A DNA stretch of 27,086 bases, taken from a virus. Positions 5,467 to 11,589 of the stretch are shown here, in pieces (positions within the stretch are counted from its first letter, which is position 1; every line of letters starts with the position of its first letter). The stretch is taken from the IMG/VR virus record IMGVR_UViG_3300045912_000638, positions 1 to 27,086 of that record; one strand, written 5' to 3'. The notes beneath the pieces were generated by a model, which saw only the letters and a program-made list of their open reading frames with translations, was not told the DNA's origin and did no database searches. The translations under genes and the position numbers were made by a program.

Positions 5467-5469
5467 CAA

Positions 5470-5526
5470 AATCGAGCAATTTTACGAATTTACAAAAATT
5501 CATGAGTTGTTCTAAAGTGTTCTAAT
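5470..5526. other. AT-rich segment with short direct repeats
   Basis: Between the promoter at 5435-5466 and the end of the partition operon is a short AT-rich stretch, unlike the surrounding GC-rich DNA. It contains a small hairpin, GAATTT-ACAA-AAATTC (5486-5501), and two direct GTTCTAA copies 10 bases apart (5509-5515 and 5519-5525). It could be a weak terminator or a protein-binding site; I see no gene. Confidence 0.35.
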
Positions 5527-5850
5527 TCACAGTTCCAAGTCGTCGAGTCCGAGCGATGCACCGAAATCGGCGGGCGTGGCGGCGTCGGCGCTCTCCACAA
5601 TCTTCAAGTCCGCCGGCGGCGCTCCGAAGCCAAGCCCGCTGCCGCCCAACGCGCTTGCCAAGAACGGGAAGGCGCGGCGCAGGCGGCTTGTGTCGCCGCG
5701 GAGCAGGTCGCTGTAAAGCAAAATCGCCTGCACCACTCTTGCGCTCATCTGACGCTCAGTTTTCCAATCCGCCACCACGCGCATGACCTGACCCGACTCG
5801 GCGCGGGCGGGCAGCTTTACTTTCAGTGTCGGACGTGGCAGCTTACCCAT
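5527..5850 (-). CDS. Candidate ParR-like adaptor of the partition module
   Basis: The 107-residue protein follows the ParM-like gene, the place where ParR adaptors usually lie. Residues about 6-53 (PTLKVKLPA, then GQVMRVVADWKTER and MSARVVQAILLYSDLL) could form the strand-helix-helix of a ribbon-helix-helix DNA-binding domain. The C-terminal half is loose and ends in an acidic tail (FGASLGLDDLEL), which could contact the filament, since ParR proteins engage ParM through their C-termini. I infer that it links centromere DNA to the ParM filament. Sequence similarity to known ParR proteins is not obvious, so the call rests on order and predicted fold. A 12-bp hairpin lies between it and the ParM-like gene. 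Confidence 0.45.
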   Translation of the reverse strand: MGKLPRPTLKVKLPARAESGQVMRVVADWKTERQMSARVVQAILLYSDLLRGDTSRLRRAFPFLASALGGSGLGFGAPPADLKIVESADAATPADFGASLGLDDLEL

Positions 5851-5879
5851 TTTCTACTCACAGCTTTTCTTTTGGGACG

Positions 5880-5913
5880 TTTGGCGCAAAGGACAATTAG
5901 TCTTTGCGCCAAA
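5880..5913 (-). terminator. Hairpin between the ParM-like and ParR-like genes
   Basis: Arms TTTGGCGCAAAG (5880-5891) and CTTTGCGCCAAA (5902-5913) form a perfect 12-bp stem with a 10-base loop. It lies in the 75-base gap between the two genes. There is no strong U-tract on the minus strand, so partial attenuation or mRNA stabilisation is more likely than full termination. Confidence 0.5.
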
Positions 5914-5925
5914 GTGTCGTATAGG

Positions 5926-7032
5926 TCACGCACGGGCGCGCTTGCGCAGGTAGGTCGCAAGGCCCAGCACGTTCGCGCAGTCGGGATCGGGCGCGCTGAC
6001 GACTTGCCAGCCCTGCACGCGGAATGCGTCCGCGTACAGCGCGCCGGTGTGGTGCGCCGCGCCACCACTGAGCAAAAGCCGCGTTGGGCGCTCGGGATAG
6101 TTCGTCAGAACTTGCTGCACCACGCGCCGCGTGCGATCTGCCAAAAGTCGGTCGTAGAAGGCTGCTACGTCCAGCCGCATGCCGCGTGTGACTTGGATCC
6201 ATTTCTCGGTGTGCGGCTGGCTGCCCGCAATGTCGCGCAGGGCGAGGTCGAGGTGACTCTCGTCAATGCCGCGAACTTGCTTGCTTAACGCTTCAAGCAG
6301 ATCGCGCACCACGACGCCGAATCCCATACGCTCCAACGTACCGCTGCGCTCGCGGTTATACGCCATGCCGTCGAACCAAGCCAGGTTGATCGTCTCGTAG
6401 CCCTCGTCGAGGACGAGCGTCGTCCCCGTGACGCTGCGACCATCAGCCACCCTGAGCGTCTGTGGGTCGAATGCGTAGTGGAACAACGCACCCACCCCTT
6501 CGGGCTGCACCTTGAAGCGCTTGGGGTCGAAATAGATGCTGACGCTGCAACCATCAATGTCTTCTAGCTTGAATGTGCGACCGACGAATGCATCGTAGAA
6601 CTCTTCGACGTGCATCTCATCGTTGTAGACGCTGATCGGCACTGTCAGGATCACGATTGGCTTGATCGTCTCACCAGTGCCGCGCGTCTGGGGAAAGGCT
6701 TGCAGCAGCGCGACGCGGATCAGATGCATCCAATCCGAATCGGCTGAGGCGTCGTAGCGCTGCATCGAGTTAAAGCGCCGGACGCCGCTTTGCGTGCCAT
6801 GCAGACGCACGTCTTCAGCGCCAAAAACGAGCCGCTGCCCGCCGTGGACAAGTGTAAACCGCGGCTTGGTCTCGCTGTCCAGGTTGCGCTTGCGCGTCAT
6901 GGTCGCCAAGACGCTCTCAAAAGCGACCACCTCGCGGCGGTGCGACGACCAGACTTTGACCGATGAGTTGGCAGCGTCAATGACGGCCGCCATCGGCTCG
7001 CTGTCGCTTGTACTCGCAGTTTTCTTGCTCAT
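5926..7032 (-). CDS. parM: ParM/StbA-type actin-like ATPase, plasmid segregation
   Basis: The 368-residue protein shows the actin-fold nucleotide-binding pattern of ParM-type segregation proteins. The signs are a phosphate-1 loop AAVIDAANSSVKVW (about 15-28), a phosphate-2 strand-turn TTLVLDEGYETINLAWFDG (about 204-222), an adenosine-binding LLLSGGAAHH (about 319-328) and a C-terminal NVLGLATY helix. Length fits ParM and Alp7A relatives (about 320-380). Such proteins polymerise with ATP and push plasmid copies to opposite cell halves. The gene overlaps a small ribbon-helix-helix gene upstream by ATGA (7029-7032) and is followed by a candidate ParR. A phage carrying this module probably lysogenises as a plasmid. 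The alternative, used by some large phages, is a cytoskeleton that positions replicating phage DNA. Confidence 0.8.
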   Translation of the reverse strand: MSKKTASTSDSEPMAAVIDAANSSVKVWSSHRREVVAFESVLATMTRKRNLDSETKPRFTLVHGGQRLVFGAEDVRLHGTQSGVRRFNSMQRYDASADSDWMHLIRVALLQAFPQTRGTGETIKPIVILTVPISVYNDEMHVEEFYDAFVGRTFKLEDIDGCSVSIYFDPKRFKVQPEGVGALFHYAFDPQTLRVADGRSVTGTTLVLDEGYETINLAWFDGMAYNRERSGTLERMGFGVVVRDLLEALSKQVRGIDESHLDLALRDIAGSQPHTEKWIQVTRGMRLDVAAFYDRLLADRTRRVVQQVLTNYPERPTRLLLSGGAAHHTGALYADAFRVQGWQVVSAPDPDCANVLGLATYLRKRARA

Positions 7033-7205
7033 GCTTTATTTTCCTTTTCGCTTAAAATCGTCTCGCGCATCAGCCGGCGCATTTCGGCAGAGCGGCGGCG
7101 CTCCGTGAACCGCGCTAGATGCTGGACGATCACGGCGTCTAGTTCGGTGTTGAAATAGACCACATAGCGAAACGGCTTGCGTTTCTTGGATTTTTCTTGG
7201 TTCAT
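7029..7205 (-). CDS. Small ribbon-helix-helix DNA-binding protein of the partition operon
   Basis: ATG 7205 is chosen because AAGGAG sits at the right distance; an upstream in-frame extension would run across the palindromes at 7227-7272. The 58-residue protein has a basic start (KSKKRK), a beta-strand FRYVVYFNTE, helix LDAVIVQHLARF and helix RRSAEMRRLMRETILSE, the layout of CopG/ParR/Arc-type ribbon-helix-helix dimers. Its stop overlaps the ParM-like start (ATGA), so the two are coupled. It probably binds the palindromes just upstream, repressing the operon and perhaps forming the centromere complex. Either this protein or the 107-residue protein beyond ParM could be the true ParR. Confidence 0.65.
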   Translation of the reverse strand: MNQEKSKKRKPFRYVVYFNTELDAVIVQHLARFTERRRSAEMRRLMRETILSEKENKA

Positions 7206-7226
7206 CGTACTCACTCCTTGCTGATC

Positions 7227-7272
7227 TGATGTAGACATCATAACGTCGTCAAGTGTACAGAACTTGACGACG
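7227..7272. promoter_or_regulatory. Palindromic operator or centromere candidate (parC-like)
   Basis: Two adjacent palindromes lie just upstream of the partition operon: TGATGT-AG-ACATCA (7227-7240) and CGTCGTCAAGT-N7-ACTTGACGACG (7244-7272), both perfect. On the minus strand ACTTGACG could also serve as a -35 (TTGACG). This is the usual place for the centromere/operator of a ParM system, though tandem direct repeats typical of parC are not seen. Confidence 0.6.
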
Positions 7273-7286
7273 ATTATCATTTTGAA

Positions 7287-7362
7287 GTTCGCAGCGCTGC
7301 TCAAGCTCTTTCACTTTGTAAGAGTTTGAGCGTGGAAGTGAGTTCGCAGCGCTGCTGGCGCG
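7287..7362 (+). repeat. Second copy pair of the GCAGCGCTGC repeat flanking a hairpin
   Basis: AGTTCGCAGCGCTGCT occurs twice, with the palindromic cores at 7291-7300 and 7346-7355. Between them is a 12-bp stem, GCTCAAGCTCTT (7299-7310) and AAGAGTTTGAGC (7320-7331), with one G-T pair. The element overlaps the 3' end of the HTH gene ending at 7301 and supplies its last codons (RQQRCELTS). The same core and flank occur at 613-654. Confidence 0.7.
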
Positions 7363-7564
7363 AGGCGCGGACGCCAAGCGCTGCCACGCGCTTGACGTCG
7401 GCAGCATTCACGTAAACGCGCCGGCGGTGCGGCATCGCCGAGCGCACCGTGCCTTGTGCCGCCCACCGGTACAGGGTTGGGCGGGCGACGTAGAAGAGCG
7501 CCGCGGCGGCGTAGATCGGGATATAGATACCGTCACTCAGCGTGACCTGATCGACCTTCACCAT
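7301..7564 (-). CDS. Small MerR/excisionase-like helix-turn-helix protein
   Basis: The 87-residue protein contains a helix-turn-helix of the MerR or excisionase type (about residues 16-60): IYAAAALFYVARPTLYRWAAQGTVRSAMPHRRRVYVNAADVKR, with the classic Y-R-W recognition helix and a basic wing. The C-terminal 20 residues (RASRQQRCELTS...) are encoded by the palindromic repeat element, so the original gene probably ended earlier and was extended by repeat insertion. It overlaps the upstream gene by 32 bases and is the last gene of the small early cluster. An Xis-like or regulatory role is possible; no integrase is present in the window to pair with. Confidence 0.6.
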   Translation of the reverse strand: MVKVDQVTLSDGIYIPIYAAAALFYVARPTLYRWAAQGTVRSAMPHRRRVYVNAADVKRVAALGVRASRQQRCELTSTLKLLQSERA

Positions 7565-7808
7565 TCTTTTCTCTTTCCGCGACCACCTTCAGCAGCCGTG
7601 CGTGCAGCGCCCGCCGACGCTCGCCATCCGTCGCAGCCCGCCGGCGCGGGCGTTCTTTGTGCGTGATTCGCATTGCTTGCTGCAATGCCTTCACCGCGTC
7701 GCATGCGCGGCGGGCGAGCGTCGCAGTCGGTTCGCAATACGCATCGCGCATCTCGCAAAGCTGCGCGTGGATGGTCGTCAAGAGTTCTATGCGCTCGTCG
7801 TGTTTCAT
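7533..7808 (-). CDS. Unknown 91-residue basic helical protein
   Basis: The family is not recognised. The N-terminal half (MKHDERIELLTTIHAQLCEMRDAY) looks like an amphipathic helix pair. The C-terminal half is very basic (KERPRRRAATDGERRRALHARLLKVVAEREK) and could bind nucleic acid. It starts with an ATGA overlap with the upstream gene (7805-7808) and its 3' end overlaps the next gene by 32 bases. Both overlaps support it being a real member of the leftward operon. Confidence 0.5.
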   Translation of the reverse strand: MKHDERIELLTTIHAQLCEMRDAYCEPTATLARRACDAVKALQQAMRITHKERPRRRAATDGERRRALHARLLKVVAEREKNGEGRSGHAE

Positions 7809-8143
7809 GCCTCGTCCTCGTCCGCAAAGGGCAGCAAGTCGGTCAGGCTGACGGTCAGATAAGCGCGCACACCCGTGCCGGTTCGGTTGCTATACAGCCG
7901 ACTCTTGCCTACCACCGCCACGTCGTTTTGACTGCGCAGCCAAGTCAAAATGCTAAGCACCTCGTGCGGTGCGCCTTCGAGCCGCACGCGCACCGTCACA
8001 TCTGCCGTCCAGCCTGTTTCTGTGTCCCAGACGTAGCCCTCTTCGCGCAGGGCAGCGTACAGCGCCGTGCGCGAGGGCGGGATGGGCAGCTGCAAGCGCT
8101 CGGCAAGGGCGCGGGCAGCGAGCAGTTTGTTTGAAGTCGCCAT
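7805..8143 (-). CDS. Unknown 112-residue early protein
   Basis: The family is not recognised. The first 35 residues (LLAARALAERLQLPIPPSRTALYAALREEGYVWD) resemble a small helical, possibly winged DNA-binding segment. A beta-rich part follows (ADVTVRVRLEGAPHEVLSILTWLRS ... VRAYLTVSL). It sits 3 bases behind the 119-residue gene and overlaps the next by ATGA, so it is clearly part of the same transcription unit. Its neighbours are all small early proteins. Confidence 0.5.
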   Translation of the reverse strand: MATSNKLLAARALAERLQLPIPPSRTALYAALREEGYVWDTETGWTADVTVRVRLEGAPHEVLSILTWLRSQNDVAVVGKSRLYSNRTGTGVRAYLTVSLTDLLPFADEDEA

Positions 8144-8146
8144 GTC

Positions 8147-8506
8147 CTACTCCAGCTCTTCGCGGAGTTCTTTCAAACACTGTTCTTGGTCAAGCGTGCA
8201 GTTCCGGCGACCGATCATCGAGTCGATTCGGTCGCGGGCGCTTTCAAGCCCCTCCTCATAGCCCGCTTGACGTTCAGCCTTCGCGCGCTCTTCAAACGCG
8301 GCGAGGCAGAGTATCGCGCTGCGCGCTAGCATCAACAGCGCGTTATTGCTCAGCGCTTCAAGCTCGGCGTCGAGCGCGGCGACGCTCAGGAAGTCAATCT
8401 CGCCCTCGGGTATGTAACCGTTGGCGATTTCTTCGCGCCACGCCTGACGCTCCGCCTCGAAAGCTGCTGACCCGTCGTAATGGTCGTAGTCGTAATCTTC
8501 ATGCAT
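8147..8506 (-). CDS. Unknown 119-residue acidic helical protein
   Basis: The family is not recognised. The N-terminus is very acidic and Tyr/Asp-rich (MHEDYDYDHYDGS). The rest is mainly helical with heptad-like Leu/Ala spacing (VAALDAELEALSNNALLMLARSAILCLAAFEERAK) and an acidic, coiled C-terminus. AGGAG lies about 10 bases before the start. An acidic helical protein can act as a DNA mimic or as a partner of a basic protein, but there is no direct evidence. It is the first gene after a 124-base gap and may have its own promoter. Confidence 0.5.
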   Translation of the reverse strand: MHEDYDYDHYDGSAAFEAERQAWREEIANGYIPEGEIDFLSVAALDAELEALSNNALLMLARSAILCLAAFEERAKAERQAGYEEGLESARDRIDSMIGRRNCTLDQEQCLKELREELE

Positions 8507-8630
8507 GGTTCATTTCTCCTAGTTGAACATTTCTAACTGTACGGTTCGGCTCTACCAAGCGCTTGGGCTGCCAATAGTGTTGCCTTAAACCCGCGTGGAT
8601 AAGCCTCGCGGCGTTTGCTTATTCATGCCA
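8507..8630. other. Intergenic leader within the early operon
   Basis: This 124-base gap is the longest break inside the leftward early block. It holds a small inverted repeat, CCGCG-N11-CGCGG (about 8591-8611), and a CAAGCGCTTGG palindrome near 8556-8566. No convincing -35/-10 pair, terminator with a U-tract or tRNA is visible. It could hold a weak promoter or an RNA processing site. Confidence 0.35.
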
Positions 8631-8924
8631 TCACCAGCCTTTCCGCGCACGCTGCGCGGCTTTTAGATCGTCCCACTCGCTCACGGGCAGCAGGACGGTG
8701 ATCAGTTTGCGCTCGCGCTGGCATGTGATCACCAAGATTTCGATACCCTCACGGACGACGATCCGCGCACGGCGTCCGTTCCCGATCTCGTCCCGCCCAA
8801 AACGTGGCAGGTCGGCGGCGAGCGCCGGGCGGCCGTGGCGGTAAAGGCGCATGATCTCTTCAGGCGGGACGTTCAAGCGCGTCCGCGTCCTGTTCTTGAA
8901 GTGTTTGGTTGGTTTCTTCTTCAT
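8631..8924 (-). CDS. Unknown 97-residue basic protein coupled to the helicase
   Basis: The family is not recognised with confidence. The N-terminus is highly basic (MKKKPTKHFKNRTRTR). The second half has strands RARIVVREGIEILVITCQRERKLITVLLPVSEWDDL, reminiscent of small RelE-like or DUF4258-like folds with Cys and Arg near the centre. The start overlaps the helicase stop by ATGA (8921-8924), so it is translated with the helicase and may assist replication, for example as a small nucleic-acid-binding accessory. A toxin-like fold is possible, but no antitoxin partner is evident. Confidence 0.5.
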   Translation of the reverse strand: MKKKPTKHFKNRTRTRLNVPPEEIMRLYRHGRPALAADLPRFGRDEIGNGRRARIVVREGIEILVITCQRERKLITVLLPVSEWDDLKAAQRARKGW

Positions 8925-10294
8925 GATGTCCTCTCGATTTCAAACATTCCCTTGCCCGGCACAAAACCGAGCGTTAACATTGCGCTGCCATCCCCGCCGT
9001 AACGATCTTTCAGGATCATCAAGGCAGCCGTCTGCGCGGGGAAACGCGCGCTAGGCGCGAGCAGACCGCGCTGCACGTAGTAATCTCGGCGGTAGAGCGC
9101 CAAAAACAAATCGGCGTCCTCTTCGGGCGCGCCGCTCCCTTTTATGTCGCTCAGAGTCGGGACGTACTCATTGTCCTTGGACGGATTACGCCCGAACTGC
9201 CAAGTAGCGATCACCAGCACGTTTTTCTGCACTGCGATGTTCTGCAAAGCGTTGCTGACCGCCGTCACGCGGTCGAAGATAGTGCGACCCGGCACGCCAT
9301 CGCTCATTTTGCTCGCCGAATCAACAATAATCGCAGCCAGCCCGTCCCGCTGACTGCTCAGCATGTCCGCCATGGCTGCCAGACTGCGGACGTCGTTGAC
9401 GCCGTCCGGCATAAAAACCAGCCCGCGCTCGGCGAGCGAGCGGTACTCAGCCAGCTTTCGGCTGAGTGCGATGTACTGCTCTTCGGTCAGCCGCCCACGC
9501 TCCACTTCGCGGTAGGTCAGTCCACAGGCCTCGGCTGCCAGCATCAGTGCCGAGACGTCGGCGCGCATTTCAGTCGTCGCCCACAGCAGCCGCCCCTGGG
9601 GGAGGAGGCGGCGGATCAGACCGCGCACGAACATGCTCTTGCCCATGCTCGTCACTCCACCGACCTGTACCAACTGACCGCGCTTCAAACCGCACGTGAT
9701 GCGATCCAAAGTCGGCAAGCCCGTCTTGAATCCGCGCACGTCCGCCGGGTCTGCATACCAGTTTTCCATATTGGCGAGCGCCGCGCCGAACACGTCGGCG
9801 CCGGGCTGAAAACTGCGACGCATTCCATGCTGCACCACGCTGCCGACTTCCACCTGCGCGCGCCCAAGCGCCTCCTCGGTGGTCAGCGTCTCATCCCCGG
9901 CGAGCGCCGCCAGGCGGGTCGAGGCGGCGAGCAGGGCGCGGCGCACAGCTGCCAAGCGCACGATCTCACCGTAATGCGCGGCGTGCAGGTAGGTGGGCGT
10001 CCTGTTGGCGATCTCCATCACGCCCGCCATGCCGCCCACGTCGTCTAGTCGTTTTTGTGCGCGCAGTTCATTAATGACTGTCAGCGCGTCCACAGCCTCA
10101 GCGCCATCGCGTGCCGCAATGTCGCTGATGGCGCGCCAAAGCCATTGGTGCTTCAGGTCAAAAAAGGTCTGTGGCGTCAAGTTGACCAGCAGCGCGGGCA
10201 GCACATCCACGGCTGCGATCAGCACCGCGCCGATGACCGCCTCCTCCGCTTCAATAGAGTGCGGCGCAAGGCTTGCGCGCTCAGCTGTTTTCAT
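8921..10294 (-). CDS. dnaB: DnaB-type replicative helicase
   Basis: I choose ATG 10294, which opens with MKTAERASLAPHSIEAEEAV, the standard start of DnaB proteins; a longer frame exists but overlaps the initiator more. The 457-residue protein has the N-terminal helical DnaB domain (about 8-100), then the RecA-like motor with Walker A GGVTSMGKS (about 212-220), Walker B AAIIVDS (about 320-326) and the arginine-finger region DIKGSGAPEEDAD followed by LFLALYRRD (about 383-403). As a hexamer it unwinds DNA ahead of the phage fork, in the 5' to 3' direction on the lagging strand. It overlaps the end of the initiator gene by 14 bases, the same initiator-helicase pairing seen in many temperate phages and plasmids. 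No separate loader gene is recognised. Confidence 0.95.
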   Translation of the reverse strand: MKTAERASLAPHSIEAEEAVIGAVLIAAVDVLPALLVNLTPQTFFDLKHQWLWRAISDIAARDGAEAVDALTVINELRAQKRLDDVGGMAGVMEIANRTPTYLHAAHYGEIVRLAAVRRALLAASTRLAALAGDETLTTEEALGRAQVEVGSVVQHGMRRSFQPGADVFGAALANMENWYADPADVRGFKTGLPTLDRITCGLKRGQLVQVGGVTSMGKSMFVRGLIRRLLPQGRLLWATTEMRADVSALMLAAEACGLTYREVERGRLTEEQYIALSRKLAEYRSLAERGLVFMPDGVNDVRSLAAMADMLSSQRDGLAAIIVDSASKMSDGVPGRTIFDRVTAVSNALQNIAVQKNVLVIATWQFGRNPSKDNEYVPTLSDIKGSGAPEEDADLFLALYRRDYYVQRGLLAPSARFPAQTAALMILKDRYGGDGSAMLTLGFVPGKGMFEIERTS

Positions 10295-11195
10295 GAGTCC
10301 ACTCCATTCGGTAAGTCCCGTCGGGCTGCAAGACGGGCGCGTAGACCAGCCCACCGCACTTCGACTTGGCGCGTTTCCAGTCAGCCAAAGCGCGGCTGAT
10401 GGATTCGTATTTGCCGGGCGCGCTCAGGTTAGGGCGCTCAGCCGTCCACCACTTGTACATTGCGCGCAAATCACTCACCAACGCCGCCGCGTCCGCCGCG
10501 CTCGGCTTGCCGGCGCCGGCGCGGTCTTTTAACAGACGATTCGCCGTGACGCTCGTGAACTTCGTCCCACGCGGCGCGCTGTAGGCGGCGTAGGCAATCA
10601 GGTCGCTGATCGGGTCGCTCAGCCGCCCACCTCGTGGCTTTTCAGCCGCCCCACCCAGGGTGGGTTTAGAAGACTCGGGGACGCCCTGAAGGGACGCAGC
10701 CGCTCTGCGAGGGCCTGCTGCGCCTTCAGGCGCACCCGCTTCGCCCCCGGCGCCCGGTGGCGCTGCGGGCCCTGGGACGGTTCCAGGGTGGTTATAGGAC
10801 GGATCGGGTGACTCTCTGTCACCCCTGAGGTGACTCTCTGTCACCCCTCCGGTGACTCTCTGACACCCCTCCGGTGACTCTGTGTCACCGCTGGGGTGAC
10901 TTTCGGTCACCTCTGACGTGATGAGCGACGCTAGGATGCTCAGGTCAATGCGCCATAAGTTCGTGCGCTTGCCGCCGCCGACTTTTTCTCTGAGCAGCAC
11001 GCCCCGCCCTTCGAGTGCGCGCAGGACTCTCTGCGTCGCACGCGCTGACAGCCCGCACTTCGCAGCGATGGTCTCAACTGCCGGGTAGATGTTGGCGCCT
11101 TGGTGATCGGCATGATCAGCCAGCGCCAGCAGCACGAGTTTTTCGGTGGGTTTTAGGCATGCATCAAAGACCATGCCCATCACTTTCACGCTCAT
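10281..11195 (-). CDS. Replication initiator with N-terminal winged helix and embedded iterons
   Basis: The 304-residue protein opens with a helix-turn-helix domain of the phage replication-protein type (about residues 1-90; LKPTEKLVLLALADHAD, IAAKCGLSARATQRVLRALEGRGVLL). A low-complexity Pro/Gly/Ser linker (about 95-190) and a helical C-terminal domain (about 195-304; LSDPISDLIAYAAYSAPRG ... YKWWTAERPNLS) follow. The C-terminal part probably recruits the helicase encoded next door, as phage O and DnaD-type proteins do. The linker is encoded by five 22-base palindromic repeats (10807-10916), so the gene itself contains the likely origin, as in lambda gene O. GGAGGAG precedes the start, and the start overlaps the previous stop (ATGA, 11192-11195). 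Confidence 0.8.
   Translation of the reverse strand: MSVKVMGMVFDACLKPTEKLVLLALADHADHQGANIYPAVETIAAKCGLSARATQRVLRALEGRGVLLREKVGGGKRTNLWRIDLSILASLITSEVTESHPSGDTESPEGCQRVTGGVTESHLRGDRESPDPSYNHPGTVPGPAAPPGAGGEAGAPEGAAGPRRAAASLQGVPESSKPTLGGAAEKPRGGRLSDPISDLIAYAAYSAPRGTKFTSVTANRLLKDRAGAGKPSAADAAALVSDLRAMYKWWTAERPNLSAPGKYESISRALADWKRAKSKCGGLVYAPVLQPDGTYRMEWTHENS
10807..10916. repeat. Five 22-bp palindromic iterons, probable replication origin
   Basis: Units begin with GGTGAC at 10807, 10829, 10851, 10873 and 10895, exactly 22 bases apart. Each unit has the form GGTGAC-N5-GTCACC with small changes, then about 5 bases of linker. Because 22 is not a multiple of 3, the encoded protein is not repeated in register, so selection is on the DNA. 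Position inside the initiator gene matches the origins of lambda-type phages. Confidence 0.85.
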
Positions 11196-11587
11196 TCTTC
11201 GACTCCTCCGCTGTACTGCATGCCGTCGCGGAATCCGCGCCGGTACTCATCGTCGAGCAGCGCCATGGCGCTGCCCTCGGAGACGGCCACCTCAACTTGC
11301 AAATTCATCACAGCGTCGAGGGTTTGGCGCTGTGATTCAAAAACTTCCGCGTGGGCAGCGTGTAATTCTGCGATGGCAGCGTGAAGCGCGTCGAGGTCTT
11401 CGTTTTCAACTGCCTCATTGATGCTCGCCACGGCAGCCTTGAGGCTTATTCCGCTCATCAGGATTCCACGCAAAGCGTGGTACGTTTCATCTAAAGTGCT
11501 TTGAATCTCGTCACTCATGATTTGAAATGCTCCCTCACTGGCATCGCTAAAAGTTTCATCTAACGTGCTTTGAATCTCGTCACTCAT
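11192..11587 (-). CDS. Unknown 131-residue helical protein with internal start duplication
   Basis: The family is not recognised. The protein is acidic and almost entirely helical (SLKAAVASINEAVENEDLDALHAAIAELHAAHAEVFESQRQTLD), with a C-terminal DDEYRRGFRDGMQ segment. The first 12 residues, MSDEIQSTLDET, are repeated at residues 24-35 because of a 37-base DNA duplication (11484-11520 and 11553-11589, one mismatch). This provides two possible ATG starts, at 11587 and 11518. It overlaps the 201-residue gene upstream by 8 bases and the initiator downstream by ATGA, so it is tightly embedded in the replication operon. An oligomeric accessory factor is plausible. Confidence 0.55.
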   Translation of the reverse strand: MSDEIQSTLDETFSDASEGAFQIMSDEIQSTLDETYHALRGILMSGISLKAAVASINEAVENEDLDALHAAIAELHAAHAEVFESQRQTLDAVMNLQVEVAVSEGSAMALLDDEYRRGFRDGMQYSGGVEE

Positions 11588-11589
11588 GA
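11484..11589. repeat. 37-bp near-perfect direct repeat
   Basis: The 37-base sequence starting GTTTCATCTAA occurs at 11484-11520 and 11553-11589, differing at one base and 69 bases apart (23 codons, in frame). It duplicates the start region of the 131-residue gene. Confidence 0.9.

Noticed and set aside
7029-7304. Longer version of the ribbon-helix-helix protein starting near 7304
   Set aside because: It would translate through the palindromic control region and lacks a ribosome-binding site; ATG 7205 has AAGGAG.
8530-8580. tRNA-like sequence on the minus strand (CTTGGTAGAGC resembling a D-arm)
   Set aside because: No matching acceptor stem, anticodon arm or T-arm can be placed around it; the similarity comes from a short CAAGCGCTTGG palindrome.
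10807-10916. Possible CRISPR array because of regular repeats
   Set aside because: The 22-base units are contiguous, have no unique spacers, and lie within the coding sequence of the initiator; they fit iterons.
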